64,000 bases of DNA from Mesocricetibacter intestinalis (GTDB lineage Bacteria; Pseudomonadota; Gammaproteobacteria; Enterobacterales; Pasteurellaceae), in contig NZ_SNYQ01000001.1 in NCBI RefSeq assembly GCF_004363295.1, positions 1 through 64,000 of the forward strand, given 5' to 3'. Position numbers and translations under genes: made by a program. Below the pieces are notes generated by a model. It saw only the letters and a list, made by a program, of their open reading frames with translations, was not told the DNA's origin and did no database searches. Every line of letters starts with the position of its first letter. Position 1 is the first letter of the stretch. Shown in pieces: positions 17,961-27,238 of the stretch.

Positions 17961-18000
17961 GACCGCACTTTCAACCCGCTACAGGTTGCAAAGTGCGGTC
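17961..18000 (-). terminator. Hairpin made of an inverted uptake-signal pair after ulaG
   Basis: ACCGCACTT at 17962-17970 and AAGTGCGGT at 17991-17999 form an 11-bp perfect outer stem (17961-17971 with 17990-18000). A 5-bp inner stem CAACC/GGTTG sits inside. Leftward transcripts then meet a T-rich stretch (revcomp of 17943-17949). It would separate ulaG from ulaR transcription. Paired inverted uptake signals used as terminators are known in Pasteurellaceae. Confidence 0.75.
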
Positions 18001-18016
18001 GAAATTTTAAAAGTTT

Positions 18017-19108
18017 TTACAGAATCGATTTAAAGGGTACGTTCGGTTCCTGTTCGAAACAGTCGTCGAATCCGCGCGGGTGATGGTACTCGATTAAATC
18101 TTTATCGCGCGGGTAAACGTATTTACCGCCGACTTCCCAGATAAAGGGATGGAATTTGTATTGCAGGCGTTCCTTGCGCATCCGGTACAGGGCGAGAATT
18201 TCATCGGTGCTGGCGGTAAAGTTTGTCCAAATATCGTGATGAACGGGAATCACCACTTTAGCGCGCAAACATTCCGCCATACGCAGTAAATCCACAGAGG
18301 TCATTTTATCGGCGATGCCGACGGGGTTCTCCCCGTAACTCCCCAGAGCTACGTCAATTTGGTAATCTTTGCCGTGTTTGGCATAGTAAATGGAATAGTG
18401 GGAATCGCCGGAATGATAAATGTTACCTCCCGGGGTTTTAATTAAATAGTTTACCGCTTTCAGGCCCATTTCTTCGTCGCTCGGGCAGAGACCGTGCAGT
18501 TCGCCGCCGTTCTGTTCCGCACCGCGGGCCGGCAGGGTTACCAAACAGGTGCGATCGAAAGAATCCAGCGCGATTAATTCCAAATCCTTGATTTTTATAC
18601 TGTCGCCGGGTTTTACCACCAAGCAGCGTTCCGGCGGCACCCCCCATCGGGTCCACATATCGACGCAGTATTGAGGGCCGATAAATTTCACATGATTCAG
18701 CGCAGGATTGTTGATAACGGCGGCTGCTACATTAACATCAATATGATCGTTATGATAATGGGTCGCGATAATCGCATCTACCTGATTGATGGCAAAGGGA
18801 TCCAGTACCGCCACGGAGTTACGCAGATTCGGCTGCAACTTGCGTACTCCCGCCATATTGGCCATTTGATGCCCGCGTACCATATCCTTCACCCGTTTCG
18901 TCGCTTTACCTCGTCCGCACCATAAATCAATGCACAGATTGGCATTACCCGGAGTTTTCAGCCATAGCCCGACGCAGCCCAACCACCACATGGCTACGTT
19001 GCCTTCCGCCACTTCTTCCTGTTCGATTTCTTCATTCAGCCAGGTGCCCCATTCGGGGAAGGTGGATAGAATCCAACTCTCTCTGCTGATTTCGTTTACT
19101 TTACTCAT
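18017..19108 (-). CDS. ulaG: L-ascorbate-6-phosphate lactonase UlaG
   Basis: A 363-residue cytoplasmic metallo-beta-lactamase-fold enzyme opening L-ascorbate-6-phosphate to 3-keto-L-gulonate-6-phosphate (E. coli 354 residues). The metal motif [12 protein letters not shown] (His117, His119, Asp121, His122), the [10 protein letters not shown] segment and the PVHHDIW segment are present. It is transcribed leftward from the divergent ula control region and is separated from ulaR by a hairpin, so it may be monocistronic. Confidence 0.95.
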   Translation of the reverse strand: MSKVNEISRESWILSTFPEWGTWLNEEIEQEEVAEGNVAMWWLGCVGLWLKTPGNANLCIDLWCGRGKATKRVKDMVRGHQMANMAGVRKLQPNLRNSVAVLDPFAINQVDAIIATHYHNDHIDVNVAAAVINNPALNHVKFIGPQYCVDMWTRWGVPPERCLVVKPGDSIKIKDLELIALDSFDRTCLVTLPARGAEQNGGELHGLCPSDEEMGLKAVNYLIKTPGGNIYHSGDSHYSIYYAKHGKDYQIDVALGSYGENPVGIADKMTSVDLLRMAECLRAKVVIPVHHDIWTNFTASTDEILALYRMRKERLQYKFHPFIWEVGGKYVYPRDKDLIEYHHPRGFDDCFEQEPNVPFKSIL

Positions 19109-19187
19109 TGCTTATTTCTCTCCTTGAAAATAATCAGCGAGAATCGTAATTGGTCATTTTTTTTTGTAAAACTTACTTTTATTTATT

Positions 19188-19203
19188 TGCGATCTAGATC
19201 GCA
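19188..19203. promoter_or_regulatory. CRP-like perfect palindrome with TGCGA half-sites
   Basis: TGCGATCTAGATCGCA is a perfect 16-bp palindrome with CRP spacing (TGCGA-N6-TCGCA). Both half-sites have C in place of T at the position that distinguishes Sxy-dependent CRP-S sites from ordinary TGTGA sites. It lies 85 bases upstream of the ulaG start. Confidence 0.55.
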
Positions 19204-19327
19204 GTTTATAAAAAATTATGCCGTTTTATATTTTGTAATCTCGACCTATCACCAAATATGTTTACATTTTCCGGCGAAGGATACTTTAGAGTAGTGATTA
19301 TATTTAATTTTTTAAACGAGGGAAAAA

Positions 19328-19343
19328 TGTGATTCTAATCGCA
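19328..19343. promoter_or_regulatory. CRP site upstream of ulaA
   Basis: TGTGATTCTAATCGCA (TGTGA-N6-TCGCA) in an AAA/TTT context matches the CRP consensus with one mismatch. Its centre is about 60 bases before the start point predicted from the adjacent promoter, the usual class I distance. Confidence 0.65.
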
Positions 19344-19360
19344 ATTTATCAATAATAATC

Positions 19361-19389
19361 TTCAAACCCCTTGACCGAGCCGCTATTAT
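19361..19389 (+). promoter_or_regulatory. Candidate ulaA promoter
   Basis: TTCAAA (19361-19366), a 17-base spacer and TATTAT (19384-19389). Weak -35, as expected for an activator-dependent promoter. Spacing to the CRP site at 19328-19343 supports it. Confidence 0.45.
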
Positions 19390-19474
19390 CTGCGGCGGTA
19401 AATTCCCTTATTCTTATTTAATAGTGCGATAGGTTGTTATTTATCGGTTTATACGGAAATATCAGAGGTTTGTC

Positions 19475-21256
19475 ATGGAAATTTTATACAATCTTTTTCT
19501 GCAGTTTAATGTGCAGGTGTTATCCAAAGCTCCTTTACTGCTGGGGGTGGTGGCCTGTATCGGTTATTTGTTGCTGAAGAAAGAGGCAAGCGTTGTTATT
19601 AAAGGGACGATTAAAACCATCGTCGGTTTTATGCTGGTACAGGTGGGAGCGGGAACGCTGGTGCAGGGGTTTAAACCGATAATTGACAATCTGGCCAAAT
19701 TTCATCAATTGACGGGCGCCGTGATCGACCCTTATACCAGTATGCAGGCTACTATTCAGACCATGGGTGAAAACTATGCCTGGGTCGGTTATGCGGTTAT
19801 TCTGGCGTTGGGATTAAATATTCTCTTGGTGATCTTTCGCCGTATTAGCGGCATCCGCACCATTATGCTCACGGGGCATATTATGTTCCAACAGGCGGGG
19901 CTGGTGGCGGTGTTTTATATGATTATCGGCGCTTCCATGTGGGAAACCGTTATCTATACCGCCATAATTATGGCGCTGTACTGGGGCATTTCTTCCAATA
20001 TTATGTATCAGGCTACGCAATCGGTTACCGGCGGTGCGGGTTTTTCTATCGGACACCAGCAGCAATTCGCTTCTTGGATTGCGGTTAAGCTGGCGCCGAA
20101 GCTGGGCGATAAAAAAGATAATGTGGATCAAATGAATTTGCCCAAATGGCTGCATATTTTTCACGACAGTATTTCCGCAACGGCCATAGTGATGTCAGTA
20201 TTTTTCGGGATTATTCTGCTTTCTTTCGGTTTGGATAACCTGCAAGAAATGGCGGGGCAAACCCACTGGTCGATTTATATTCTGGAAACCGGATTGAAAT
20301 TTGCCGTGGCGATTCAGATTATCGTTATGGGCGTAAGAATGTTTGTGGCGGAATTGTCCGAAGCCTTTAAAGGAATCTCCGAACGTTTGATCCCCAATGC
20401 GGTACTGGCTATCGATTGTGCGGCAATTTACGCTTTTTCACCGAATGCCATGGTATTCGGCTTTATGTGGGGAGCGATCGGACAGTTTGCGGCGGTTGCC
20501 CTTCTGCTTGCTATCGGCGCTCCCGTATTGATTATTCCGGGGTTTATTCCGATGTTTTTCTCGAACGCAACCATAGGTGTGTTTGCCAACCATTTCGGCG
20601 GCTGGAAAGCGGTTATGAAAATCTGCTTTGTCATGGGAATTATCGAAGTGCTGGGATCGGCTTGGATTATCCAACTTCTCGCTTCGCAGGGCGCCGTATT
20701 TAACGGTTGGATGGGTATGGCGGATTGGGCGCTGTTTTTCCCGCCGTTATTGCAGGGAATTGTCAGTATTCCGTTCTTTTTCTTTGTGATTTTAGCGGCG
20801 GCGGTGCTGTATATGGCTTATGCGGGTAAGAATTTGCGCGCAGCGGAAGCGGCGGCTCGAGCGGCAGGAAAAACCCTTGAACAAATGGAGGGCTATGGCG
20901 GCGATGACTTGCAGAATCTACAAGCGGATAGGGTTGCTCCCGCTTCGGTTGCCGAGGATATGCAGCGTCCGGTCAGAATTCTAGCGGTTTGCGGCTCGGG
21001 ACAAGGTTCTTCCATGATGATGAAAATGAAAATTAAAGCCTATTTGGATAAACATAACATTCCGAATCAAATGGATTCCTGCGCGGTAACGGATTATAAA
21101 GGCAAGACGGACAACGTGGATATTATCGTATGCTCCCATCATCTTGCCGATGAAATCGTAGTAGGCGAACGGATTTCTGTGCTGGGCGTACAGAATATGC
21201 TCAATCCGAACTCTTTCGGCGACGAGCTACTGGCACTTATCCATAAGTATAGATAA
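19475..21256 (+). CDS. ulaA: Ascorbate PTS permease with EIIC and EIIB fused (UlaA-UlaB)
   Basis: A 593-residue inner-membrane protein. Residues 1-450 are the UlaA-type EIIC transporter with about eleven membrane segments, including the [20 protein letters not shown] segment. A polar Ala/Gln-rich linker (about 455-495) joins it to a complete EIIB domain (about 497-593) with the phosphorylated Cys506 in [10 protein letters not shown]. In E. coli UlaA (465 residues) and UlaB (101 residues) are separate proteins. The fusion has no frame disruption. It imports L-ascorbate as the 6-phosphate using UlaC and HPr. The start ATG at 19475 has AGAGG. Confidence 0.95.
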   Translation: MEILYNLFLQFNVQVLSKAPLLLGVVACIGYLLLKKEASVVIKGTIKTIVGFMLVQVGAGTLVQGFKPIIDNLAKFHQLTGAVIDPYTSMQATIQTMGENYAWVGYAVILALGLNILLVIFRRISGIRTIMLTGHIMFQQAGLVAVFYMIIGASMWETVIYTAIIMALYWGISSNIMYQATQSVTGGAGFSIGHQQQFASWIAVKLAPKLGDKKDNVDQMNLPKWLHIFHDSISATAIVMSVFFGIILLSFGLDNLQEMAGQTHWSIYILETGLKFAVAIQIIVMGVRMFVAELSEAFKGISERLIPNAVLAIDCAAIYAFSPNAMVFGFMWGAIGQFAAVALLLAIGAPVLIIPGFIPMFFSNATIGVFANHFGGWKAVMKICFVMGIIEVLGSAWIIQLLASQGAVFNGWMGMADWALFFPPLLQGIVSIPFFFFVILAAAVLYMAYAGKNLRAAEAAARAAGKTLEQMEGYGGDDLQNLQADRVAPASVAEDMQRPVRILAVCGSGQGSSMMMKMKIKAYLDKHNIPNQMDSCAVTDYKGKTDNVDIIVCSHHLADEIVVGERISVLGVQNMLNPNSFGDELLALIHKYR

Positions 21257-21321
21257 TTAAAGAGAATTATTGTTTCACCCGATATTTTCCCGGAAATATT
21301 TTTAATAAAACAGGAGAACTT

Positions 21322-21789
21322 ATGCTAAAGGAATCTCTGCTTGAGAACGATTCGATTAAACTGAATCAACAGGCTGCAGACTGGCGACAGGCAATTAAAA
21401 TCGGTACGGATTTATTGGTGGATTCCGGTGCGGTAGAACCGCGCTATTATGAGGCCATAGTGCGGATGATCGAACAGATGGGCCCCTATATTATTCTTGC
21501 TCCCGGCCTCGCCATGCCCCATGCCCGACCGGAAAACGGTGTTCTCAAAACCGCTTTCGCACTGGTAACCTTAAAACAACCGGTTTGGTTTGAGGGGGCA
21601 GACGAACCCGTATCCGTGCTATTGACTCTGGCGGGTAGCGATGCGGAAACTCATCTGGAAGGCATTGTCGAAATCACCCGGATATTTGACGATCCGGAAG
21701 CGGACAGCGGGGTAAATATTGATAAATTTTTAGCCTGCAACAGCAAGCAGGAGGTATTGCAAGTGATTGAGCAAGCTCTGGAGAATTAA
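21322..21789 (+). CDS. ulaC: Ascorbate PTS EIIA component UlaC
   Basis: A 155-residue cytoplasmic EIIA of the mannitol/fructose superfamily (E. coli UlaC 154). The phosphorylated His67 lies in LAMPHARPE, as in the family. It passes phosphate from HPr to the EIIB part of the UlaA fusion. It follows ulaA by 65 bases with an AGGAGAAC ribosome site. Confidence 0.94.
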   Translation: MLKESLLENDSIKLNQQAADWRQAIKIGTDLLVDSGAVEPRYYEAIVRMIEQMGPYIILAPGLAMPHARPENGVLKTAFALVTLKQPVWFEGADEPVSVLLTLAGSDAETHLEGIVEITRIFDDPEADSGVNIDKFLACNSKQEVLQVIEQALEN

Positions 21790-21844
21790 TCTTAGCAAAA
21801 ACTGATGGGAAGATTGAGCAGCGAATAAACGGGGGATACCGGTT

Positions 21845-21886
21845 TCCGCCCCCATAATTTCATGGTAATGGAAGTCATGGGGCGGA
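21845..21886 (+). other. GC-rich hairpin between ulaC and ulaD
   Basis: A 10-bp stem (21845-21855, one bulge, with 21877-21886) with a loop of about 21 bases and no T-run after it. Within a 208-base gap in an otherwise co-directional operon it may be an mRNA processing or stabilising element that sets ulaAC above ulaD. Confidence 0.45.
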
Positions 21887-21955
21887 GGAGGTTACGGGCG
21901 GTTTCAACCTGGTTTCAGCTCATCTTCTCAGCCTAGAAAAAGTATTTATTTTTTA

Positions 21956-21964
21956 ACCGCACTT
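21956..21964 (-). repeat. DNA uptake signal sequence upstream of ulaD
   Basis: Exact ACCGCACTT (minus-strand AAGTGCGGT) 34 bases before the ulaD start. Confidence 0.85.
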
Positions 21965-21997
21965 TTGTGCATTAACCGAACGGAAAAGGATATCGAC

Positions 21998-22669
21998 ATG
22001 AGTAAACCTTTACTTCAAATCGCATTGGACGCATTAAGTTTGGAAAAAGCCTTGTGCGATGCCAAACAGGCGGAAGCCTGTGTGGAAATTATTGAGGTCG
22101 GCACCATTCTGGCCTGTGCGGAGGGAATGAAAGCGGTAAGTTGCTTGCGGGCATTGTATCCGCAGCATATTTTAGTTTGCGATTTAAAAACTACCGACGG
22201 CGGAGCTATTCTGGCTAAGATGGCTTTTGAAGCCGGTGCGGACTGGCTGACGGTGTCCGCCGCCGCTCACCCGGCGACCAAAGCCGCCTGCCAAAAGGTG
22301 GCGGAGGAATTTAATTTAACCCGACAGCTGAAAGTACCGAAAGAAATTCAAATCGAAATTTACGGTAACTGGACAAATCAGGATGCCAAGGACTGGCTGA
22401 CCTGCGGAATCACCCAGGCGATTTATCATCGCTCCCGCGATGCGGAGCTGGCGGGTAAAGGCTGGAACGAGGAAGATATCGAACGCATGAAAAGCTTATC
22501 CGACTTAGGTCTGATGCTGTCGATTACCGGCGGTATTGTGGCGGAGGATATTCATTTATTCAAACAAATTAAAAATGTAAAAGCCTTTATTGCCGGTCGT
22601 TCATTGCTGGGAGAGCGGGGGATATGGGAGGCGCAGGCGATTCGGAGGGAAATCGATAAATACTGGTAA
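21998..22669 (+). CDS. ulaD: 3-keto-L-gulonate-6-phosphate decarboxylase UlaD
   Basis: A 223-residue (beta/alpha)8 enzyme of the OMP-decarboxylase suprafamily. It makes L-xylulose-5-phosphate and CO2 from 3-keto-L-gulonate-6-phosphate. The DxKxxD motif is intact in CDLKTTDGG, the catalytic Asp in ALDALS and Glu in IIEVG are present, and the phosphate-binding TGGI and FIAGRS loops are near the C-terminus. An upstream ATG at 21965 is out of context; ATG 21998 has AAAAGGA and matches the family N-terminus. Its product feeds UlaE and UlaF. Confidence 0.94.
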   Translation: MSKPLLQIALDALSLEKALCDAKQAEACVEIIEVGTILACAEGMKAVSCLRALYPQHILVCDLKTTDGGAILAKMAFEAGADWLTVSAAAHPATKAACQKVAEEFNLTRQLKVPKEIQIEIYGNWTNQDAKDWLTCGITQAIYHRSRDAELAGKGWNEEDIERMKSLSDLGLMLSITGGIVAEDIHLFKQIKNVKAFIAGRSLLGERGIWEAQAIRREIDKYW

Positions 22670-22808
22670 AGGGTGCAAGATAAGCACCGAGGATAAAGGC
22701 TGCTCGGTAATATCAAAGGGAAATTAAGTGCTTTAGACTATTAGCTTTTAGCCCAATCTAGTGTAGAATTGAACGACATTTCACAGTCTGAATCAATTAG
22801 GAGTCTAT

Positions 22809-24806
22809 ATGTCAACACATCGTGAACTGGCGAATGCAATCCGTTTTCTGAGCATGGATGCCGTACAGAAAGCAAAATCCGGTCATCCGGGCGCACCTAT
22901 GGGCATGGCGGATATCGCCGAAGTATTATGGCGCGGTTTCTTAAAACATAATCCGACAAATCCGAAATGGGCGGATCGCGATCGTTTCGTGTTATCAAAC
23001 GGACATGGTTCCATGTTGATTTACAGCCTGTTACATCTGAGCGGCTATGATTTATCTATTGAAGATTTAAAACAATTCCGTCAGCTACATTCAAAAACAC
23101 CGGGTCATCCGGAATACGGCTATGCGCCGGGCGTAGAAACCACTACTGGGCCTTTGGGACAAGGAATCACCAATGCGGTGGGTATGGCCATTGCGGAAAA
23201 AACATTGGCCGCACAGTTTAACCGCGACGGACATAAGATTGTAGATCATCATACTTATGTCTTCCTCGGCGACGGCTGTTTGATGGAAGGTATTTCACAC
23301 GAAGCCTGTTCGTTGGCCGGTACCTTAGGTTTAGGTAAATTAATCGCCTTCTACGACGATAATAATATTTCTATCGACGGTCATGTTGAGGGTTGGTTCA
23401 GCGATAATACCCAACAGCGTTTCGAAGCTTACGGTTGGCAGGTGATCCCTGCGGTGGACGGACATGATCCTGAACAAATCGCACAGGCGATCAAACAGGC
23501 GCAGGCAGAAACCGATAAGCCGACCCTGATTATCTGTAAAACCATTATCGGTTTCGGCTCGCCGAACAAATCCAATTCTCACGATTGTCATGGCGCACCT
23601 TTAGGCGACGAAGAAATCGCATTAACTCGTAAAGCGCTAAACTGGCCTTATGCGCCTTTTGAAATTCCGGCGGATATTTATGCCGAATGGGATGCCAAAC
23701 AAAAAGGACAGTCCGCGGAACAAGCCTGGAACGAAAAATTTGCCGCTTATGCAAAAGCTTATCCTGAGCTGGCGGCGGAATTTAAACGTCGGATGAACGG
23801 CGAATTGCCGGCGGATTGGGCGCAAAAATCCCAGGCCTTTATTGAGAAATTACAGGCTAATCCGGCAACTATTGCAAGCCGTAAGGCTTCGCAGAATGCG
23901 ATTGAAGCTTATGCTCATATTTTGCCGGAATTTCTCGGCGGTTCGGCGGATTTAGCTAGTTCTAATCTGACCCTGTGGTCCGGTTCCAAACCTATTCGCG
24001 CCGATAAAAATGTTGATGGTAACTATATTAACTACGGCGTACGCGAATTCGGTATGTCGGCGATTATGAACGGTATCGCCTTACACGGCGGATTTATCCC
24101 TTACGGCGCCACCTTCCTGATGTTCTATGAATACGCTCATAATGCGGTACGCATGGCGGCGTTAATGAAACAGCGTTCCCTATTCGTTTACACCCACGAT
24201 TCCATCGGTTTGGGCGAAGACGGTCCGACCCATCAGCCGGTTGAACAGACCGCTTCATTACGCTTGATTCCAAATTTGGAAACCTGGCGTCCTTGTGATC
24301 AAGTGGAATCGGCAATAGCCTGGAAAGCGGCGGTGGAGCGTAAAGAGGGGCCGAGTGCTTTAATTTTCACCCGTCAGAATCTGACCCAGATGGAACGCAG
24401 CGCCGAACAGTTGGCGAATGTGGCGCGCGGCGGTTATATTTTGCAGGATTGCGCAGGTACGCCGGATCTCATCTTTATCGCCACAGGTTCGGAAGTGGAA
24501 TTGGCGCTGAAAGCGGCACAACAGCTGAGTGCCGAAGGTAAGCAAATTCGTGTGGTTTCCATGCCGTCCACCAATGTATTTGATAAACAGGACGCCGCTT
24601 ATCGCGAAAGCGTATTGCCGGCTGCAGTAACTAAACGCGTAGCCGTTGAAGCGGGAATTTCGGATTTCTGGTACAAATACGTCGGCTTTGGCGGACGTAT
24701 TGTGGGCATGCACAGCTTCGGCGAATCCGCACCGGCGGATCAGCTGTTCAAACTGTTCGGCTTCAGCGTAGAAAATGTGGTCGCTAAGGCAAAAGAAATT
24801 CTGTAA
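22809..24806 (+). CDS. tktA: Transketolase
   Basis: A 665-residue thiamine-diphosphate enzyme of the non-oxidative pentose phosphate pathway (E. coli TktA 663). The ThDP-binding [18 protein letters not shown] segment is near 155-172. The [16 protein letters not shown] (substrate His) and [16 protein letters not shown] segments are all present. It may have its own promoter (TAGAAT at 22764-22769). The position directly after ulaD is metabolically apt, since the ula pathway ends in D-xylulose-5-phosphate, a transketolase substrate. It ends at a strong terminator. Confidence 0.97.
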   Translation: MSTHRELANAIRFLSMDAVQKAKSGHPGAPMGMADIAEVLWRGFLKHNPTNPKWADRDRFVLSNGHGSMLIYSLLHLSGYDLSIEDLKQFRQLHSKTPGHPEYGYAPGVETTTGPLGQGITNAVGMAIAEKTLAAQFNRDGHKIVDHHTYVFLGDGCLMEGISHEACSLAGTLGLGKLIAFYDDNNISIDGHVEGWFSDNTQQRFEAYGWQVIPAVDGHDPEQIAQAIKQAQAETDKPTLIICKTIIGFGSPNKSNSHDCHGAPLGDEEIALTRKALNWPYAPFEIPADIYAEWDAKQKGQSAEQAWNEKFAAYAKAYPELAAEFKRRMNGELPADWAQKSQAFIEKLQANPATIASRKASQNAIEAYAHILPEFLGGSADLASSNLTLWSGSKPIRADKNVDGNYINYGVREFGMSAIMNGIALHGGFIPYGATFLMFYEYAHNAVRMAALMKQRSLFVYTHDSIGLGEDGPTHQPVEQTASLRLIPNLETWRPCDQVESAIAWKAAVERKEGPSALIFTRQNLTQMERSAEQLANVARGGYILQDCAGTPDLIFIATGSEVELALKAAQQLSAEGKQIRVVSMPSTNVFDKQDAAYRESVLPAAVTKRVAVEAGISDFWYKYVGFGGRIVGMHSFGESAPADQLFKLFGFSVENVVAKAKEIL

Positions 24807-24842
24807 TTTTTAACCGTACTTTATCTGCGAATTAGTTATTTT

Positions 24843-24873
24843 CAGGGACAAGCCGGCTTGTCCCTGATTTTTT
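24843..24873 (+). terminator. Intrinsic terminator of tktA
   Basis: A perfect 24-base palindrome (24843-24866) followed by ATTTTTT. The hairpin tip has no unpaired loop as written, so the inner pairs must open. Confidence 0.85.
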
Positions 24874-24885
24874 GGGAGCAAAGCT

Positions 24886-25362
24886 ATGAAAGATAAAACG
24901 CATATATTATTCGTCTGTTTGGGCAATATTTGTCGTTCGCCGATGGCGGAATATGTAATGCGGGATAAAATCAAACAGGCCCGCCTGGATAATTTGATTT
25001 CCTGTGCCAGCGCGGGTACCGCCGGTTACCATGACGGCGAAGATATGCATTGCGGTACGGCGGAAATGCTGGATTTACATAAGATTGACAGCAGCGGCTT
25101 CGTCAGCCGTAAGGTAAACAAGCAGGATTGGGATAGATTCGATTACATTATTGCAATGGATGACAACAATCTGCACGATTTACAGCACCTGTTCGGCGTT
25201 CATCCGCATAAACTGTTTAAAATCACCGATCTTTGTCCCGATCTCGGCATCGACCATATTCCCGATCCCTGGTACAGCGGCAATTTTACCCAAACCTATG
25301 AATTACTGGAGCAGTGCTGTCAGGCTTTATTAGTAAAACTGAAAAGCGAACGCGGCTTATAA
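24886..25362 (+). CDS. Low-molecular-weight protein-tyrosine phosphatase
   Basis: A 158-residue cytoplasmic phosphatase. The P-loop CLGNICRS (Cys11, Arg17) at the N-terminus and the general-acid DPWY motif near residue 126 are intact. Length is standard. Related Gram-negative enzymes (Wzb, Etp) act on tyrosine kinases of capsule export, but no kinase or polysaccharide gene is near, so the substrate is unknown. It ends 4 bases before the 3' end of the convergent DeoR-type gene. Confidence 0.93.
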   Translation: MKDKTHILFVCLGNICRSPMAEYVMRDKIKQARLDNLISCASAGTAGYHDGEDMHCGTAEMLDLHKIDSSGFVSRKVNKQDWDRFDYIIAMDDNNLHDLQHLFGVHPHKLFKITDLCPDLGIDHIPDPWYSGNFTQTYELLEQCCQALLVKLKSERGL

Positions 25363-25366
25363 GAAT

Positions 25367-26125
25367 CTATACCAACAGTAGGCGGATATCCATATTACGA
25401 ATGGCTTCCTGAGCGTTGGGAAGTAATTCCCGGTCGCAGACAATACAGTCGAATACACTTAGCGGGTAAAGCAAAAAGGTGGCGACTTTACCGTATTTGG
25501 AAGAATCCGAAACCAGAACTTTGCGTTTACTGACTTCGACAATGGCTTTCTTGACCGGGAGTTTATTTTCATCAGGCGTAGTGAGGCCTTTTAAATTCCA
25601 AGAGGAAGTGGAAATAAAGGCCGTATCAATGGAAAAATTATGTAAAAAACGGGCGGCCAGTTCGCCGACGGAGGAGCGGTTACGCTTATTGATCGAGCCG
25701 CCGATATGAATGAGTTCGCAGGCACTGTTAACCATCAGAAAGTTAGCAATTACAAAGTCGTTAGTGATTATACGCAAATCGCTGCGATGGCTAATCTGCT
25801 TGGCAATCTCCAGGGTAGTGGTACCTGCGTCCAGATACAGAGTGGAGGCTTCCGTAATGAGTTTGGCCGCTTCAATACCGATTTTTTCCTTCTGACGCTG
25901 AAACAGCAGCGATTTATCATCATGGGTCGGTTCGGCGGACAAATGCTCTAATAATTGAACCCCGCCCGAAACGGAAACCACTTTTCCTTCTTCTTCTAAT
26001 TTCTGAATATCCCGCCGAATCGTCATATGCGAAACCTGCATAATCTGCACCAATGCGGCGATACTGATAATGTTCTGTTGGTTAATCAGGTTCAGAATCT
26101 TTTTTTGTCGTTCGGCGGGAATCAT
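25367..26125 (-). CDS. DeoR-family regulator of the adjacent tetronate operon
   Basis: A 252-residue DeoR-family protein. The N-terminal winged helix has MQVSHMTIRRDIQKLEEEG at about 29-47, followed by the sugar-phosphate sensor domain with DAGTTTLEIA near residues 99-108. It diverges from the ltnD operon across a 204-base region, the same arrangement as H. influenzae HI1009 next to HI1010-HI1015. It most likely represses that operon until a tetronate or its phosphate binds. The ligand is inferred. Confidence 0.88.
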   Translation of the reverse strand: MIPAERQKKILNLINQQNIISIAALVQIMQVSHMTIRRDIQKLEEEGKVVSVSGGVQLLEHLSAEPTHDDKSLLFQRQKEKIGIEAAKLITEASTLYLDAGTTTLEIAKQISHRSDLRIITNDFVIANFLMVNSACELIHIGGSINKRNRSSVGELAARFLHNFSIDTAFISTSSWNLKGLTTPDENKLPVKKAIVEVSKRKVLVSDSSKYGKVATFLLYPLSVFDCIVCDRELLPNAQEAIRNMDIRLLLV

Positions 26126-26213
26126 CTCTTTTCCGGTCTAGCTGTTTATTTTTGTGAAAATTATACGCTTTTTTCTTATCCCTATTCAATGTGCTATAGA
26201 AAATTATCAATAA

Positions 26214-26241
26214 ATAACATTTAATAACATATTTTGTTAAT
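26214..26241. promoter_or_regulatory. Repeat that may be the operator of the tetronate regulator
   Basis: Two ATAACAT copies (26214-26220 and 26224-26230) are exactly one helical turn apart, followed by an inverted TGTTAAT-like copy (26235-26241), in the divergent region between the DeoR-type gene and ltnD. DeoR proteins often bind repeated short sites. The proposal rests on pattern and position only. Confidence 0.35.
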
Positions 26242-26244
26242 TTT

Positions 26245-26260
26245 TGTGAGTTAGATCTCA
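26245..26260. promoter_or_regulatory. CRP-like site upstream of ltnD
   Basis: TGTGAGTTAGATCTCA (TGTGA-N6-TCTCA) matches the CRP pattern with one mismatch, 70 bases before ltnD. It suggests catabolite control of the tetronate operon. Confidence 0.6.
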
Positions 26261-26329
26261 GATTTTAATCTTAAAAAGGAAGATGATATATGCACAGGGA
26301 TAGGATTTGCTGCAAAGGAGGAAAAGTCT

Positions 26330-27235
26330 ATGACGAAATCATCTTATTCCGTTGCTGTGATAGGGCTGGGTGCTATGGGCATGGGAGCGGCACTTTCTTG
26401 TTTACGGGCGGGGCTGACAACCTATGGTATCGACTTAAATACCGCGGCATTAGCCAGGTTGAAAGCGGCGGGTGCTACCGCGGTGGCACAGGATGCCGGA
26501 GCCTTTGCTGAAAAATTGGATGCGGTTTTATTACTGCTGGTTAATGCTGAACAGATTCGGAGTGTACTGTTCGGAGCAAACGGGCTGGCGGATAAATTAA
26601 ATAAAGGTACCGCGCTGATGCTCTCCTCCACCATCTCGGTGCAGGAGGTGAAAGAAATTTCACAAAAATTAACAGAAAAGGGCTTAATCGTACTGGATGC
26701 CCCTGTTTCAGGCGGTGCGGCAAAGGCCGCCAGCGGGGAAATAACGGTAATGGCGGCCGGCAGTGAAGCTGCTTTTAACAAGTTGCAGCCGATGCTGACC
26801 GCTGTAGCGGCGAAAGTTTATAACATAGGTGCGGAAATCGGTTTAGGCGCGACGGTTAAAATCATTCATCAGTTGCTGGCCGGCGTGCATATCGCCGCGG
26901 CGGCGGAAGCCATGGCACTGGCGGCGAAAGCCGGTATTCCGTTGGCTTTGATGTATGAGATCGTTACTCATGCGGCCGGTAATTCCTGGATGTTTGAAAA
27001 CCGAATGAAACATGTAGTCGAGGGGGATTATAGTCCCCTATCCATGGTTGATATCTTCGTTAAAGATTTGGGTCTGGTTACGGATACGGCCAAATCTTTG
27101 CACTTCCCGCTGTATCTGGCGAATACGGCGCATTCGATGTTTACTGCAGCCAGTAACGCCGGTTACGGCAAGCTGGACGATAGTGCGGTGATCAAAATTT
27201 TTAACGCGGTTTCTTTGCCGCAGAAAGGAGAATAG
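26330..27235 (+). CDS. ltnD: L-threonate dehydrogenase LtnD
   Basis: A 301-residue beta-hydroxyacid dehydrogenase oxidising L-threonate to 2-oxo-tetronate with NAD. The Rossmann motif GLGAMGMGAA is at 12-21, the substrate motif DAPVSGG at 123-129 and catalytic Lys177 in GATVKIIHQ. The name rests on the shared neighbourhood with OtnK, OtnC, OtnI and DenD, for which this chemistry was shown in H. influenzae and other bacteria; 3-hydroxyisobutyrate dehydrogenase is the older family label. GGAGGAAAAG precedes the ATG. First gene of the operon. Confidence 0.92.
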   Translation: MTKSSYSVAVIGLGAMGMGAALSCLRAGLTTYGIDLNTAALARLKAAGATAVAQDAGAFAEKLDAVLLLLVNAEQIRSVLFGANGLADKLNKGTALMLSSTISVQEVKEISQKLTEKGLIVLDAPVSGGAAKAASGEITVMAAGSEAAFNKLQPMLTAVAAKVYNIGAEIGLGATVKIIHQLLAGVHIAAAAEAMALAAKAGIPLALMYEIVTHAAGNSWMFENRMKHVVEGDYSPLSMVDIFVKDLGLVTDTAKSLHFPLYLANTAHSMFTAASNAGYGKLDDSAVIKIFNAVSLPQKGE

Positions 27236-27238
27236 GGA

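Larger units (their letters stand above)
19109..19474. promoter_or_regulatory. Divergent ulaG/ulaA control region
   Basis: A 366-base AT-rich gene-free stretch between two divergent ula units. It contains two CRP-like palindromes (19188-19203 and 19328-19343) and a candidate ulaA promoter (19361-19389), listed separately. UlaR operators would be expected here, but I could not define one by eye. Confidence 0.8.

Noticed and set aside
23340-24713. Several antisense frames within tktA
   Set aside because: Shadows of a strongly biased coding sequence; no ribosome sites and no recognisable domains.
26290-26511. Open frame overlapping the start of ltnD
   Set aside because: It runs in another frame through ltnD, and its translation resembles no family. 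ltnD has GGAGGAAAAG and intact motifs.
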